Of a DNA stretch of 64,000 nucleotides, positions 25,159 through 33,849 are shown piece after piece. The first letter of the stretch is position 1; the number at the start of each line of letters is the position of its first letter. The translations under genes and the position numbers were made by a program. Origin of the DNA: Burkholderia stabilis (GTDB lineage Bacteria > Pseudomonadota > Gammaproteobacteria > Burkholderiales > Burkholderiaceae); the NCBI RefSeq assembly GCF_001742165.1, contig NZ_CP016443.1, positions 930,001-994,000 of the forward strand. The letters run 5' to 3'. The notes beneath the pieces were generated by a model, which saw only the letters and a list, made by a program, of their open reading frames with translations, made no database searches and had not been told where the DNA came from.

Positions 25159-26058
25159 TCAGGCCGTCGCGGTGAACGCGCCCGTCACGATGCGCGCTGC
25201 CGATGCGACGACGTCCGCGCGGGCCGCCGCGTCGGCCTGCGGCTGCGTAAACGACACGGCCATCACGATCGGCGCGCGCGACGGCGGCCACACCACCGCG
25301 ATGTCGGTCGTCGTGCCGTAACCGCCGGCGCCGGCCTTGCCGGCAATCCGCCAGCCGGACGGCACGCCCGCCGCGATGCCGGCCGCGCTGCGCGCGCCGC
25401 CGGTCAGCCATTCCGTCAGTTGCGTGCGCTGCGGTTCGCGCAGCGTGTCGCCGAGCAGCAGCCGCTGCAGCGTGTCGACCATTGCGACCGGCGTCGACGT
25501 GTCGCGTTCGTCGCCCGGCGTGGCCTTGTTCAGCTCGGGCTCCCAGTGATCGAGGCGGAACGTTGGGTCGCCGCTGTCGTGCGCGAACGCCGTGACGGCC
25601 TGCGGGCCGCCGAGCACGCCCATCAGCAGGTTGCCGGCGCCCTTGTCGCCCGACTGCAGCATGGCCGCGCACAGTTGCGCGATCGTCATGCCCGTGTCGA
25701 CGTGGCTTTCCGTGACCGGCGAACCCGCCACGACTTCATAACGGCGATACAGGATGCGGCGCGGCAGCAGCGACGCGTCGAGCGAGCCGCGCGCGAGGAT
25801 CGCCGCAGCCGCGACGACCGCATACGTGCCGCACAGCGGGAAGCGCTCGCGCGCATGGTGGGCGATGCGCACGCCGCTCGACGTATCGAGCGCGGCGACG
25901 CCGAGCCGGCCGTTCGACGCTTTCTCGAGCGCGGCCAGTTCGGCTTGCGCGGTGTGGGCGCGCCCCTGGTCGGCGACCGGCGCGGACGTGCATGCGGCGA
26001 CGAACGGTGCGGCAACGGCGGCGAGCAACAGCGAGCGGCGTGTCGGAGAGTGTTCCAT
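25159..26058 (-). CDS. Class A beta-lactamase homologue lacking catalytic residues (pseudoenzyme lipoprotein)
   Basis: The 299-residue protein aligns along its whole length with Burkholderia PenA enzymes (ERFP, MTIAQLCAAMLQ, LLGDTL, GWRIAGK, PGDERDTSTP). It keeps a Tat-type lipoprotein signal (TRRSLLLAAVAAPFVAAC, lipidated Cys23). The catalytic set is replaced. The S70-x-x-K73 motif is CGTYA, so Ser70 is Gly77 and Lys73 is Ala80. The SDN loop is GDK (137-139). KTG is KAG (241-243). The omega-loop Glu166 (Glu173 here) and Asn170 are kept. The frame is intact. It therefore cannot act as a serine beta-lactamase by the known mechanism; ligand binding or sensing is possible. A LysR gene lies downstream. 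Confidence 0.88.
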   Translation of the reverse strand: MEHSPTRRSLLLAAVAAPFVAACTSAPVADQGRAHTAQAELAALEKASNGRLGVAALDTSSGVRIAHHARERFPLCGTYAVVAAAAILARGSLDASLLPRRILYRRYEVVAGSPVTESHVDTGMTIAQLCAAMLQSGDKGAGNLLMGVLGGPQAVTAFAHDSGDPTFRLDHWEPELNKATPGDERDTSTPVAMVDTLQRLLLGDTLREPQRTQLTEWLTGGARSAAGIAAGVPSGWRIAGKAGAGGYGTTTDIAVVWPPSRAPIVMAVSFTQPQADAAARADVVASAARIVTGAFTATA

Positions 26059-26322
26059 GGATGAGGTGTGTTCTGTCGGAAACGATGGCACGAAGCAACG
26101 CGGGCGCGCACCGGCAAAGCGCGCCCGTTCACGCCGACGGCCGGCCCGCGACGGCCTTCGCCGCGCATCCCCGAAAGACGCCCGTCGGCTCCGCGCAGGC
26201 AGCGCGGGACTCGCATGAAACAACAGGGTCTGTGTGCCGATGCAGCGCATCGGCGCGCCACCGGCAAACAGACCCCATAGCGTAGCAGCGACCGCCGCCG
26301 CGTTCCAGCGAAACGGCCCCGC

Positions 26323-27180
26323 TCAACCTTGCGACGAAGGCAGGTACGGCATCGGGTTCACCGGTTTGCCGTCGCGCCGCACCTCGAACAGCAGCGCGAC
26401 GCGCGAGTTGTCGAGGTCGCCCATCTCGGCGATCGCGTCGCCCTGGCGCACGATGTCGCCCGTTTTCACGAGCAGCTTGCGATTGTGCGCATAGGCGGTC
26501 AGGAAATCCGCGTTGTGCTGGACGATGATCAGGCTGCCGTAATCGTTCAGGCCCGTGCCCGCATACATCACGCGGCCGTCGGCCGCGGCGCGCACCGGAT
26601 CGCCCGGCCGGCCGGCGATCTGGATGCCGCGGTTCTGTCCCGGCCGGAAGCCGTCGACGATCTTGCCGCGCGCGGGCCACGTGAGCGCGACGCCGCCCGC
26701 GTGCCGCTTCGTTTCCTTGACGACCTGACGGTCGCTCGCCGTCGACGCCGTGACCTGGCCGCCTGCCGCCGTACCACTCGCGGCAGCGGCCGCCGCGGCC
26801 TGCGTGCCGGTCGCGCCGGCCGTCGGCAGCGGTTGCTGCTTGACGATGCGCAGCACCTGGCCCATGCGCAGCCTGCCGTTCGCGCCCAGCTTGTTCCAGG
26901 TGCGCAGATCGGCCACGCTGCAGTCGTTCGCGGAAGCGATGCCCGTCAGCGTGTCGCCGCGCTTCACGACGTACTTCTGCGCGACGAGAATCGGCGCCGG
27001 CGGCGGTGTGACGGACGTGGCGGCCGACGGCGCAGCGGCGGGCTGGCTCGACGGCTGCGACTGTCCCGCCAGCGTGTTGCTCGGCGGGATGGACTGCGTG
27101 TCTGCACAACCGGCCATGACGAGCACGGCGGCCAGGCCCGACAGCCGCGCCGCGTTGCGGTAAATCTCGCGCGTTTTCAT
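26323..27180 (-). CDS. NlpD-like LysM/LytM lipoprotein (degenerate M23 domain)
   Basis: The 285-residue protein is an outer-membrane lipoprotein (lipobox MAGC, Cys25) with a LysM murein-binding domain (about 69-113: YVVKRGDTLTGIASANDC), an alanine-rich linker and a LytM/M23 domain (about 166-280). The zinc ligands of active M23 peptidases are missing: the first site reads NRGIQIAG and the HxH motif reads LLF, although one His (YAHNRKL) remains. This is the pattern of NlpD/EnvC-type activators of murein amidases rather than of hydrolases. ATG 27180 directly opens the signal peptide. It is a second copy in type, since the usual nlpD beside rpoS is not here. Confidence 0.88.
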   Translation of the reverse strand: MKTREIYRNAARLSGLAAVLVMAGCADTQSIPPSNTLAGQSQPSSQPAAAPSAATSVTPPPAPILVAQKYVVKRGDTLTGIASANDCSVADLRTWNKLGANGRLRMGQVLRIVKQQPLPTAGATGTQAAAAAAASGTAAGGQVTASTASDRQVVKETKRHAGGVALTWPARGKIVDGFRPGQNRGIQIAGRPGDPVRAAADGRVMYAGTGLNDYGSLIIVQHNADFLTAYAHNRKLLVKTGDIVRQGDAIAEMGDLDNSRVALLFEVRRDGKPVNPMPYLPSSQG

Positions 27181-27712
27181 GGACGATCCGACTCCGGTTT
27201 GACAATCTTTCAAGCATCTCAAAAACGGAACGGCCGACGTGTAACCGGATGCAAACAATGATGACAAACGATCACGAACCGGCCGCCGGCTGGCATTCGC
27301 TACCGGTAATACGGTCGGATCGGGGAAAACTTGACAGTCTTTTCGCGCGAAAGCGGAAGAATTTTCGTCGAAAGAAACTATGACGAATTTATTTCAATAG
27401 CTGCCGGGCGACGACAGGCGATCGATGCGCGCGCCTGCCGGCGCGCTCAACGCAACCATTCGGCGAGTTCTGAACAGGCCCAGGCGATGCCGATGCACAG
27501 GAAAAACAGGTGCAGTGCGATCTTGAACGACACGCCCCACGACGAATCGACATGCATGACGGGCTCCCCGGTTGAGATGCCGCCATGATCGGGCTTCGAT
27601 CACACCCCGAAAATGCGGAACCGGCGAATCGGGCCTCAGGCTGCGCTTGAGACCGCGGGCGCCGTTCCTGCTAACTTATCGGCCATTCCGACACGATCGC
27701 TCCCCGCCCATC
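27181..27712. other. Intergenic region between NlpD-like gene and LysR gene
   Basis: Apart from the 36-codon frame at 27447-27557, no gene is seen. A TTGACA followed by AT-rich sequence (AAGAATTTTCGTCG, ATGACGAATTTATTTCAATAG) near 27330-27400 may belong to promoters, but no convincing -10 spacing was found. Confidence 0.35.
27447..27557 (-). CDS. Possible 36-residue single-helix membrane protein
   Basis: A minus-strand ATG at 27557, preceded by GGGGAG at suitable spacing, opens a frame ending at 27447. The product has a short polar start (MHVDSSWGVSF), one hydrophobic segment (IALHLFFLCIGIAWAC) and a polar tail (SELAEWLR). The combination of a good ribosome site and a clean membrane helix makes a small membrane protein plausible, but no homologue is recognised. 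Confidence 0.45.
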   Translation of the reverse strand: MHVDSSWGVSFKIALHLFFLCIGIAWACSELAEWLR

Positions 27713-28609
27713 ATGCGCTTCGACCTGACCGACCTGCGGCTCTTCCTGAACATCTGCGAGGCCGGCACGATCACGAGCGGCGCCGAACGCACGCACATCA
27801 CGCTGCAGGCCGCGAGCGAACGCATCCGCGGCATGGAGGACGAACTCGGCGTGCCGCTGCTGCACCGGGCCAAGTCGGGCGCGCAGCCGACCGATGCGGG
27901 CCGCGCGCTCGAACATCACGCGCGCACCGTGCTGCAGCAGATCGACCACATGCGCGGCGAACTGCAGCAGTTCGGCCAGGGGTTGCGCGGGCATATCCGG
28001 CTGCTGTGCAACACGGCCTCGCTGAGCGAATACCTTCCCGACGCGCTGGCCGATTACCTGCCGCATCATCCGAAGCTGTCGATCAGTGTCGAGGAGCGCT
28101 CGAGCCAGGAGATCGTGCATGCGATCCGCAACAAGACGGCCGAAGTCGGCATCGTCGCCGATTCGGTCGGGCTCGGCGGGCTCGAGCAAAAGCCGTTTCG
28201 CGAGGACTGGCTGGTGGTGGTCGCGCCGGCCGCGCATCCGCTCGCGGCACACGACGCGGTCGCGTTCGACGCAATCGCCGACGCCGACTTCATCGGCCTC
28301 ACCGACGGCAGCGCGCTGCAGGTGCATCTCGCCGACCAGGCGCGCGCGCTCGGCAAACGGATCCGTTATCGCGTGCAGTTGAAGAGCTTCGATGCGATCT
28401 GCCGCGTGATCGCCAGCGGCGTGGGCATCGGTATCGTGTCGCGGCATGCCGCCGAGCGCGCGATGCAGACGATGGACGTGCGGCTCGTCGAGCTGTCCGA
28501 TCCGTGGAGCCACCGGAAGCTGACGCTGTGTGCGCGGTCGTTCGACGCGCTGCCGAAATACACGCGGGAGTTCGTCGCGTTTTTGTCCGGCGAAACGGGG
28601 CCGCGATAA
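27713..28609 (+). CDS. LysR family transcriptional regulator
   Basis: The 298-residue protein has a LysR-type winged helix (DLRLFLNICEAGTITSGAER, ASERIRGMEDELGVPLLHRA) and an effector domain with SLSEYLPDALADYLPHHP. It belongs to the group that often regulates small transporters or stress genes. ATG 27713 gives the family-standard start MRFDLTDLRLF. The SnoaL-like gene follows after 46 bases on the same strand and may be co-transcribed. Confidence 0.88.
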   Translation: MRFDLTDLRLFLNICEAGTITSGAERTHITLQAASERIRGMEDELGVPLLHRAKSGAQPTDAGRALEHHARTVLQQIDHMRGELQQFGQGLRGHIRLLCNTASLSEYLPDALADYLPHHPKLSISVEERSSQEIVHAIRNKTAEVGIVADSVGLGGLEQKPFREDWLVVVAPAAHPLAAHDAVAFDAIADADFIGLTDGSALQVHLADQARALGKRIRYRVQLKSFDAICRVIASGVGIGIVSRHAAERAMQTMDVRLVELSDPWSHRKLTLCARSFDALPKYTREFVAFLSGETGPR

Positions 28610-28655
28610 CGCGCGCGACATTCGCCCCATTCCATCGACACCCGGAGGCACGACC

Positions 28656-29042
28656 ATGACCGACATCGATCTCGCCGCCCGCTACCGCGCGTATATCGAC
28701 TGCCTGAACCGGCAGGACTGGCCAGCGCTCGGCCGGTACGTCGCCGACGACGTGATCCACAACGACCGGCCGCTCGGCCTGGCCGGTTACCGCGCGATGC
28801 TGGAACAGGACTACCGCGACATACCCGACCTCCATTTCGACATCCGGCTGCTCGCTTGTGAGCCGCCGCGCGTCGCGTGCCGATTGCGCTTCGCCTGTTC
28901 GCCGAAAGGAACGTTCATGGGGCTCGCCGTCGACGGCAGGAAGGTCACGTTCGCCGAGAACGTGTTCTACGAGTTTCACGACGGCAAGATCCGCCAGGTC
29001 TGGTCGGTGATCGACAAGGCGGCGATCGAGGCGCAGCTTTAA
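28656..29042 (+). CDS. SnoaL-like (NTF2-fold) protein, predicted ester cyclase family
   Basis: The 128-residue protein has the SnoaL/NTF2 cone fold pattern (RYRAYIDCLNRQDWPALGRY, VIHNDRPLGLAGYRAML, FYEFHDGKIRQVWSVIDK). Members include polyketide cyclases, isomerases and uncharacterised proteins, and the sequence alone does not decide among these. CCGGAGG lies upstream of ATG 28656. The gene is behind a LysR gene, suggesting induction by that regulator. Confidence 0.82.
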   Translation: MTDIDLAARYRAYIDCLNRQDWPALGRYVADDVIHNDRPLGLAGYRAMLEQDYRDIPDLHFDIRLLACEPPRVACRLRFACSPKGTFMGLAVDGRKVTFAENVFYEFHDGKIRQVWSVIDKAAIEAQL

Positions 29043-29318
29043 GGCTCGTTGGCGTCGCCAGGCGCCGGTTGCGATCGGCGGGTCGATATCCGCTTCGACT
29101 CGCCTCAACTCTTATGGATAACGTTTTCTCTCAAAGTTCATAGAGAGCACGTAGCGAGACAGCTTTTCCTCCTTCCGCTTTCACGCCGGCATTCGACGCA
29201 GCACCTCACCGGAAGACGTAAAAATTCCCGGCGAATATCACGTCATTTCGGCCTCATCGCTTCCCTCCTTCGTTCCCACTATTCGGGTTTCTACCGGCGC
29301 ATCCAGCGTGAAAGTTCA
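29043..29318. other. Upstream part of the regulatory region of the 29543 lipoprotein gene
   Basis: No gene is seen. A partial copy of the downstream operator, ATAACGTTTTCTC (near 29117-29129), shares the AACGTTTTC core with the perfect site at 29347 and could be a second, weaker operator for DNA looping. Confidence 0.4.
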
Positions 29319-29364
29319 TTGACACCGGGCCGTTCGATGCCTAAATTTGGAAAACGTTTTCCAA
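29319..29364 (+). promoter_or_regulatory. Sigma-70 promoter with overlapping perfect LacI-family operator
   Basis: TTGACA (29319-29324) and TAAATT (29342-29347) are separated by exactly 17 bases. The perfect 18-base palindrome TTGGAAAACGTTTTCCAA (29347-29364) overlaps the -10 end and the expected start site. The central CG and AAACGTTT core are typical of LacI/GalR-family operators. Repression by blocking initiation is the obvious reading. No LacI-type regulator gene is in the window. The controlled gene is the lipoprotein at 29543. Confidence 0.85.
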
Positions 29365-29542
29365 TGCATCGGCGCGACGCCGTCCACGGCCCGCGCAGGG
29401 AGAACGCTTGCCCGCTCGAGTTGTGATTCGGGCCATCCGCCTTCAGGGATCAGGGTTACGAGGCGGAGCCCAGGTACGGGCATCGAGCGCGGCAACGGCC
29501 ACACCCGCCCGTTCCACATCACTATTCAAAACTGGAGACACA

Positions 29543-31723
29543 ATGCATCCGCGCAGCAGATTCGCGCTCGGCGCCGCGCTCAGCGCCCTTTCCGTCGTGT
29601 TCGTCAGCGCCTGCGGTGGCAACGACATCACCGATCCGCCGTCTTCGTCCACCCCGCCGTCGGGCTCGACACCGACGTCGCCCCCCGCTTCCGCGCTGGC
29701 GGCCACCTCGCTGCAGGCGCTCGTCTACGGCGCGGCCGACACCAGCGTACCGGCCGGGACGGACACGCCGATCACGATGATGGGCCAGATGCGCGCGCTG
29801 TTCGACCTGATCCGGAAGTCGCCCGACTTCACGCAGGTCGTGATGGATCTCGGCGACGGCACGCCGGTTCACGTGCTCGACACGAACACCGGCGACAAAT
29901 TCCTGCCAGGCAAGCTCGCGCTCGGCCTGTCGTACATCCTGATCGACATGAAGTCGAAAGGCGACCCGCAATACGCAAGCTACCTCGCGACGTACCAGAA
30001 GATCACGACCGCGATGATGGCGCAGTCGGGCAGCAACTACACGTACGCGAATACGTCGTGGGGCGAGTACTACTATCTCGTCGCGCTGAACAACCTGCAG
30101 GCGCACGGGATGCTCAACGAAGTCTTCAGCGACGCGATGCTCGCGACGCTGCAGCAGCGGCTCCGGTTCTGCGACATGTTCGGCCCCGACGCGAGCGGCA
30201 AGGTCGACACGTGCCCGGCCGCCGGCACGCCGATCGACATCGCGTCGCTGAACACCGCGCAGAACTACTATGCGGTGTCCTACGGGATCGCCGGGCTGCG
30301 GCAGAAACTCGGCTGGAGCAATCCGTCGTTCGCGTCGGCGACCGATCCGGCCGTCGCGACGATGGGCGCGCGCGACGCGCTGCTGTACACGCTGACCAAC
30401 CACATCCGGAAGGATTCGTCGGGCGGGTTCTCCGACGAAGCGTCGAACACGCACACGACCTATTACGACCAGGCGCGCTTCGACCGCTACAGCACGCTGC
30501 TGATCGGCGAAGTCACCGAGCGCACGCTCGAGATGGGCAACGAGGCGAATCTCACGCCGGAACTGAAGGGGTATCTGCGCAAGTCCGTCGACCTGATCCT
30601 GCAGCAGCTGAACGGCGACGGCGAAGGCTTCAACTACGGCCGCTCGATCGGCCCGTACGGCGATTCCGCGTTCATGGAAGTGCTGACCGCGGCCGCCAAT
30701 GCCGGCGTGCTGTCCGATCAGGAGAAGCAGATCGCGTACACGTTCATCGCCAAGGCCGCGCATCGCTTCGACACCTTCTGGTACGACCCGTCGCTGCCGA
30801 CGCCGTCGGTGAACATGTGGGTCAAGGGCCGCGGCACGGACGCGTATCGCGGCAAGCCGCGCGTGATGGGCGAGAACTTCAGCCTGCTGCACCAGTACCT
30901 GTACGTGAACGCATGGTGGAACAAGCTCGGCTTCGGCGGCAAGGCGCCGATGGCCGATACGGACTACAACGCGTGGCTCGACGCGCTGCCGCGCTACACG
31001 CTCACCTGGTACAACCAGCCGAACGACGCCGCGCATCCGTACAGCGCGGCGCTGGTCACCGTGCGCGACGGACGGCGCGTGATCAACCTGAACCTGAGCC
31101 AGGCGCCCGACTACAACTCGTTCACGCCGTACTACCCGGTGCCGGCTTCCGACAAGCTGACCTACGGCACGACCGATCTCGGCTACGCGCTGCTGATTCC
31201 GCAGGTGTCGTACAACGGGAAAACCTACATTCCCGTCACGTACTACAAGAACCTGAACGTGCAGCAGGCCAACGGCCAGGTGATCGTGTCGTTCGATACG
31301 GCGAAGTTCCGGCTCGCGTCGAAGAATGCGGCGTACACGACGGATCTCGACCTGCAGGTGCATACGGTGCTGACGTTCGCGCACGGCTCGATCGCGCGCA
31401 GCGATACGCTGAGCACGGCCACGCTCAGCGGCAACCTGTCGGTCGAGACGGACTTCACGTCGTTCGCGGATTTCGCGTCCACGCAGGCCAACGGCGTGTC
31501 GGTGACGTACGCGAACAGCACCGCGACCGGCTATGCGGCGTCCGGGTTCGACAACTGCGCGCTGTCGGCCTTCGACACGGTGAACGGCGCGACGAACCCG
31601 CTGTCGACGACGCCGATCGGCCAGTTGCATTCGAACTTCGCCTGCACGACGAAGCCGTTTGCGCTCGGCGCGGGCACGAACCGCACGTTCGGGTGGACGC
31701 TGAAGTACGCCGATCCGGCCTGA
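29543..31723 (+). CDS. Large surface or periplasmic lipoprotein, candidate polysaccharide-active protein
   Basis: The 726-residue protein has a lipoprotein signal (SALSVVFVSACGG, lipidated Cys24), a Ser/Pro/Thr-rich linker to about residue 55, a helical middle region (about 60-460) and a beta-rich C-terminal third. The middle is rich in aromatic and acidic residues (TSWGEYYYLVALNN, FNYGRSIGPYGDSAFME, NMWVKGRGTDAYRG, NAWWNKLGF), resembling the alpha/alpha toroid followed by beta-sandwich of polysaccharide lyases and related enzymes. I do not recognise a specific family. The LacI-type operator upstream supports a role in carbohydrate use. It is monocistronic, with hairpins after the stop and no sugar transporter beside it. 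Confidence 0.75.
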   Translation: MHPRSRFALGAALSALSVVFVSACGGNDITDPPSSSTPPSGSTPTSPPASALAATSLQALVYGAADTSVPAGTDTPITMMGQMRALFDLIRKSPDFTQVVMDLGDGTPVHVLDTNTGDKFLPGKLALGLSYILIDMKSKGDPQYASYLATYQKITTAMMAQSGSNYTYANTSWGEYYYLVALNNLQAHGMLNEVFSDAMLATLQQRLRFCDMFGPDASGKVDTCPAAGTPIDIASLNTAQNYYAVSYGIAGLRQKLGWSNPSFASATDPAVATMGARDALLYTLTNHIRKDSSGGFSDEASNTHTTYYDQARFDRYSTLLIGEVTERTLEMGNEANLTPELKGYLRKSVDLILQQLNGDGEGFNYGRSIGPYGDSAFMEVLTAAANAGVLSDQEKQIAYTFIAKAAHRFDTFWYDPSLPTPSVNMWVKGRGTDAYRGKPRVMGENFSLLHQYLYVNAWWNKLGFGGKAPMADTDYNAWLDALPRYTLTWYNQPNDAAHPYSAALVTVRDGRRVINLNLSQAPDYNSFTPYYPVPASDKLTYGTTDLGYALLIPQVSYNGKTYIPVTYYKNLNVQQANGQVIVSFDTAKFRLASKNAAYTTDLDLQVHTVLTFAHGSIARSDTLSTATLSGNLSVETDFTSFADFASTQANGVSVTYANSTATGYAASGFDNCALSAFDTVNGATNPLSTTPIGQLHSNFACTTKPFALGAGTNRTFGWTLKYADPA

Positions 31724-31752
31724 TCGACGCGGCTGCCGTCCTGCGAGCATGC

Positions 31753-31775
31753 CCGAAGCCGGCTACCGGCTTCGG
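31753..31775 (+). terminator. Hairpin after the large lipoprotein gene
   Basis: A perfect 10-base stem (CCGAAGCCGG / CCGGCTTCGG) with a CTA loop lies 30 bases after the stop codon. No T-run follows. Confidence 0.55.
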
Positions 31776-31789
31776 AATCGTGCAGGGTG

Positions 31790-31835
31790 GCGGGCATCGC
31801 CGCGCGCACGCATCACGCGCACCGGCGATGCCCGC
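31790..31835. terminator. Second convergent hairpin
   Basis: A 13-base perfect inverted repeat (GCGGGCATCGCCG / CGGCGATGCCCGC) with a 20-base loop lies between the convergent lipoprotein and TauE/SafE genes and ends exactly at the TauE/SafE stop. It may serve transcripts from both sides. Confidence 0.5.
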
Positions 31836-32575
31836 TCACAGCCACCCCGAAGCCGCCATGTAGGCGCCGAGCGCAATCAGCCCGACGAAGAAACAGCGCT
31901 TGAACGCCTTCTCGCTCATCACGCGCCGCGCGTATTGCCCGCCGGCCATCCCCGCCAGCGCCGGCACGAGCGCGAGCGCCGACACGCCGAGATCGACCGT
32001 CTGCAGCGCGCCCGTCACGCGCAACTGCAAGCCGAGCGCGATCGTCGACGCAGTGAACGACAGCCCGAGCGCCTGGATCAGGTCGTCCTTCGACAGCCGC
32101 AATGCCTGCAGATACGGCACGGCCGGCACGACGAACACACCGGTCGCGGCCGTCACGACACCCGTCAGGTAGCCGATCACGGCCGACAGCCATTGTTCGT
32201 GGCGGCCCGGCGCAGGCAGGCGCGCGGCGGCCAGCCCCCACAGCCCGTAGATGATCAGCACCACGCCGAGCGCCGCATGCGTCCACGTGCTGCCGGCCGC
32301 GAGCGCGGGCAGCCCGCCCGTCAGCGTGCCGATCGTGAGACCGGCGAGCAGCGGCCACAGCCGGCGCAGCAGCGGCCCGAACGACGGACCGAGCCACAAC
32401 TGCCACACATTGGTGATGAACGACGGCACGAGCAGCAGGCTCGCCGCGGCCGACGGCGGCATCGCGAGCGTGAGCAGCCCCATCGCGATCGTCGGCAACC
32501 CGAGCCCGATCATCCCTTGACCGCGCCGGCCAGCAGGAAAACCAGCACGATGATCGTCAGCGTATGAATTTGCAT
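31836..32575 (-). pseudogene. TauE/SafE family permease with a frameshift near the N-terminus
   Basis: Two frames together give a normal TauE/SafE sulfite-exporter-type permease. The first (32575-32510) encodes the opening helix (MQIHTLTIIVLVFLLAGAVK, then G) and stops at TGA. The second (32513-31836, 225 residues) continues MIGLGLPTIAMGLLTLAM through the remaining helices, including GQYARRVMSEKAF. The family has AVKGMIGLGLP unbroken, so one base appears to be missing at AAGGGATGATC. The stop and restart overlap as ATGA, so translational coupling could still yield both parts. An assembly error is equally possible. Confidence 0.75.
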
Positions 32576-32707
32576 GGCGGCGTTCCGTCCGGTTGAACAA
32601 GGCGCCGATGGTGAACCGCCGCCGCGCCGCCCGCCATCTGGCTTTGCCTGAGGCTGGCTCGGGGCCGCCGGGCGGGCCGCGCAGAGCAGCCGGTCAGGCC
32701 CCGTGAA

Positions 32708-33709
32708 TCACCCCCTCGCCTGCTCGCTGTCGAGGTGCGCCATCTGCGCGGCCGGATAACGCTCGCCGGCAGCCGCCCCGGCGGGAACCGCCGCTTCGAT
32801 GCGAGCGATGTCATTGACCGTTAGTTGCAACTCAGGGGCCTGCAATGCGTCCTGGAGCTGCGTGCGCTTGCGCGCGCCGATCAGCGGCACGATGTCGCCG
32901 CCGCGCGACAATGCCCACGCAATCGCGACCTGGGCCGGATTGCTGCCCTTCTCGTCGGCGATCGTCCGCAGCGCATCGACGAGCGCGAGGTTGTGCGTGA
33001 GGTTCTCGCCCTGGAAGCGCGGGCTCGCCGCGCGGAAATCGCGCTCGCCCTGCCGAGCGGTGTTCCAGCGCCCGCCCAGCAACCCGCGCGACAGCACGCC
33101 ATAGGCCGTCACGCCGATGCCGAGTTCGCGGCACGCGGGCAGGATCTCCGCCTCGATGCCGCGCGACAGCAGCGAATACTCGATCTGCAGGTCGGAGATC
33201 GGCGCGACGGCCGCCGCGCGGCGGATCGTGTCGGCGCTGGCTTCCGACAGGCCGATGTGGCGCACGTAGCCGGCCTTCACGAGATCGGCGATCGCGCCGA
33301 CCGTCTCCTCGATCGGCACCGCCGGATCGACGCGCGACGGCCGGTAGATGTCGATGTAGTCGGTGCCGAGCCGCTTCAGCGAATACGCGACGAAGTTCCG
33401 GATCGCGTCGGGCCGCGCGTCGTAGCCGGCAAACCCGCCGACCGGATCGCGCAGCGCGCCGAACTTCACGCTGATCAGCACCTGGTCGCGCGCACGGCCG
33501 CGCAGCGCGTCGCGGATCAGCATCTCGTTGTCGCCCATTCCGTAGAAATCGCCGGTGTCGAGCATCGTGATCCCGTGGTCGAGCGCCGCGTGCAGCGTCG
33601 CGATGCTTTCGTCGCGGTCGGCCGGCCCGTAGAAATCCGACATCCCCATGCAGCCGAGCGCGATCGCCGAAACCTGCGGGCCCGTGCGGCCCAGTTGACG
33701 CGTGTCCAT
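32708..33709 (-). CDS. Aldo/keto reductase
   Basis: The 333-residue protein is a TIM-barrel aldo/keto reductase ([66 protein letters not shown] for NADP binding). The catalytic Asp, Tyr and Lys are present, but the tetrad His position reads IYRPSRVDP, with no His. This occurs in one AKR branch and may narrow its reactions. ATG 33709 fits the family start. It is divergent from the LysR gene at 33850 with 140 bases between, so it is probably induced by that regulator, perhaps by reactive aldehydes or quinones. Confidence 0.88.
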   Translation of the reverse strand: MDTRQLGRTGPQVSAIALGCMGMSDFYGPADRDESIATLHAALDHGITMLDTGDFYGMGDNEMLIRDALRGRARDQVLISVKFGALRDPVGGFAGYDARPDAIRNFVAYSLKRLGTDYIDIYRPSRVDPAVPIEETVGAIADLVKAGYVRHIGLSEASADTIRRAAAVAPISDLQIEYSLLSRGIEAEILPACRELGIGVTAYGVLSRGLLGGRWNTARQGERDFRAASPRFQGENLTHNLALVDALRTIADEKGSNPAQVAIAWALSRGGDIVPLIGARKRTQLQDALQAPELQLTVNDIARIEAAVPAGAAAGERYPAAQMAHLDSEQARG

Positions 33710-33849
33710 GTCCGTTTCCTTCAAGTGGTGAGTGAATGGACCGGATTCTGGGCGCATCGCAGCATGCGATAAACGCGAAACGCTCCACCAAACCATTCGA
33801 CGCTGATTAACAATGGAGCCTGTCCCAATCAGCCCGCCCCTCGCCCCGC

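Noticed and set aside
24177..26058. Standard penR-penA beta-lactamase resistance pair
   Set aside because: The genes are not divergent, and the beta-lactamase homologue lacks Ser70 and Lys73, so a resistance call would be wrong.
26323..27180. Active M23 murein endopeptidase
   Set aside because: The zinc-binding His/Asp of the first motif and the HxH motif are absent, which fits an amidase activator instead.
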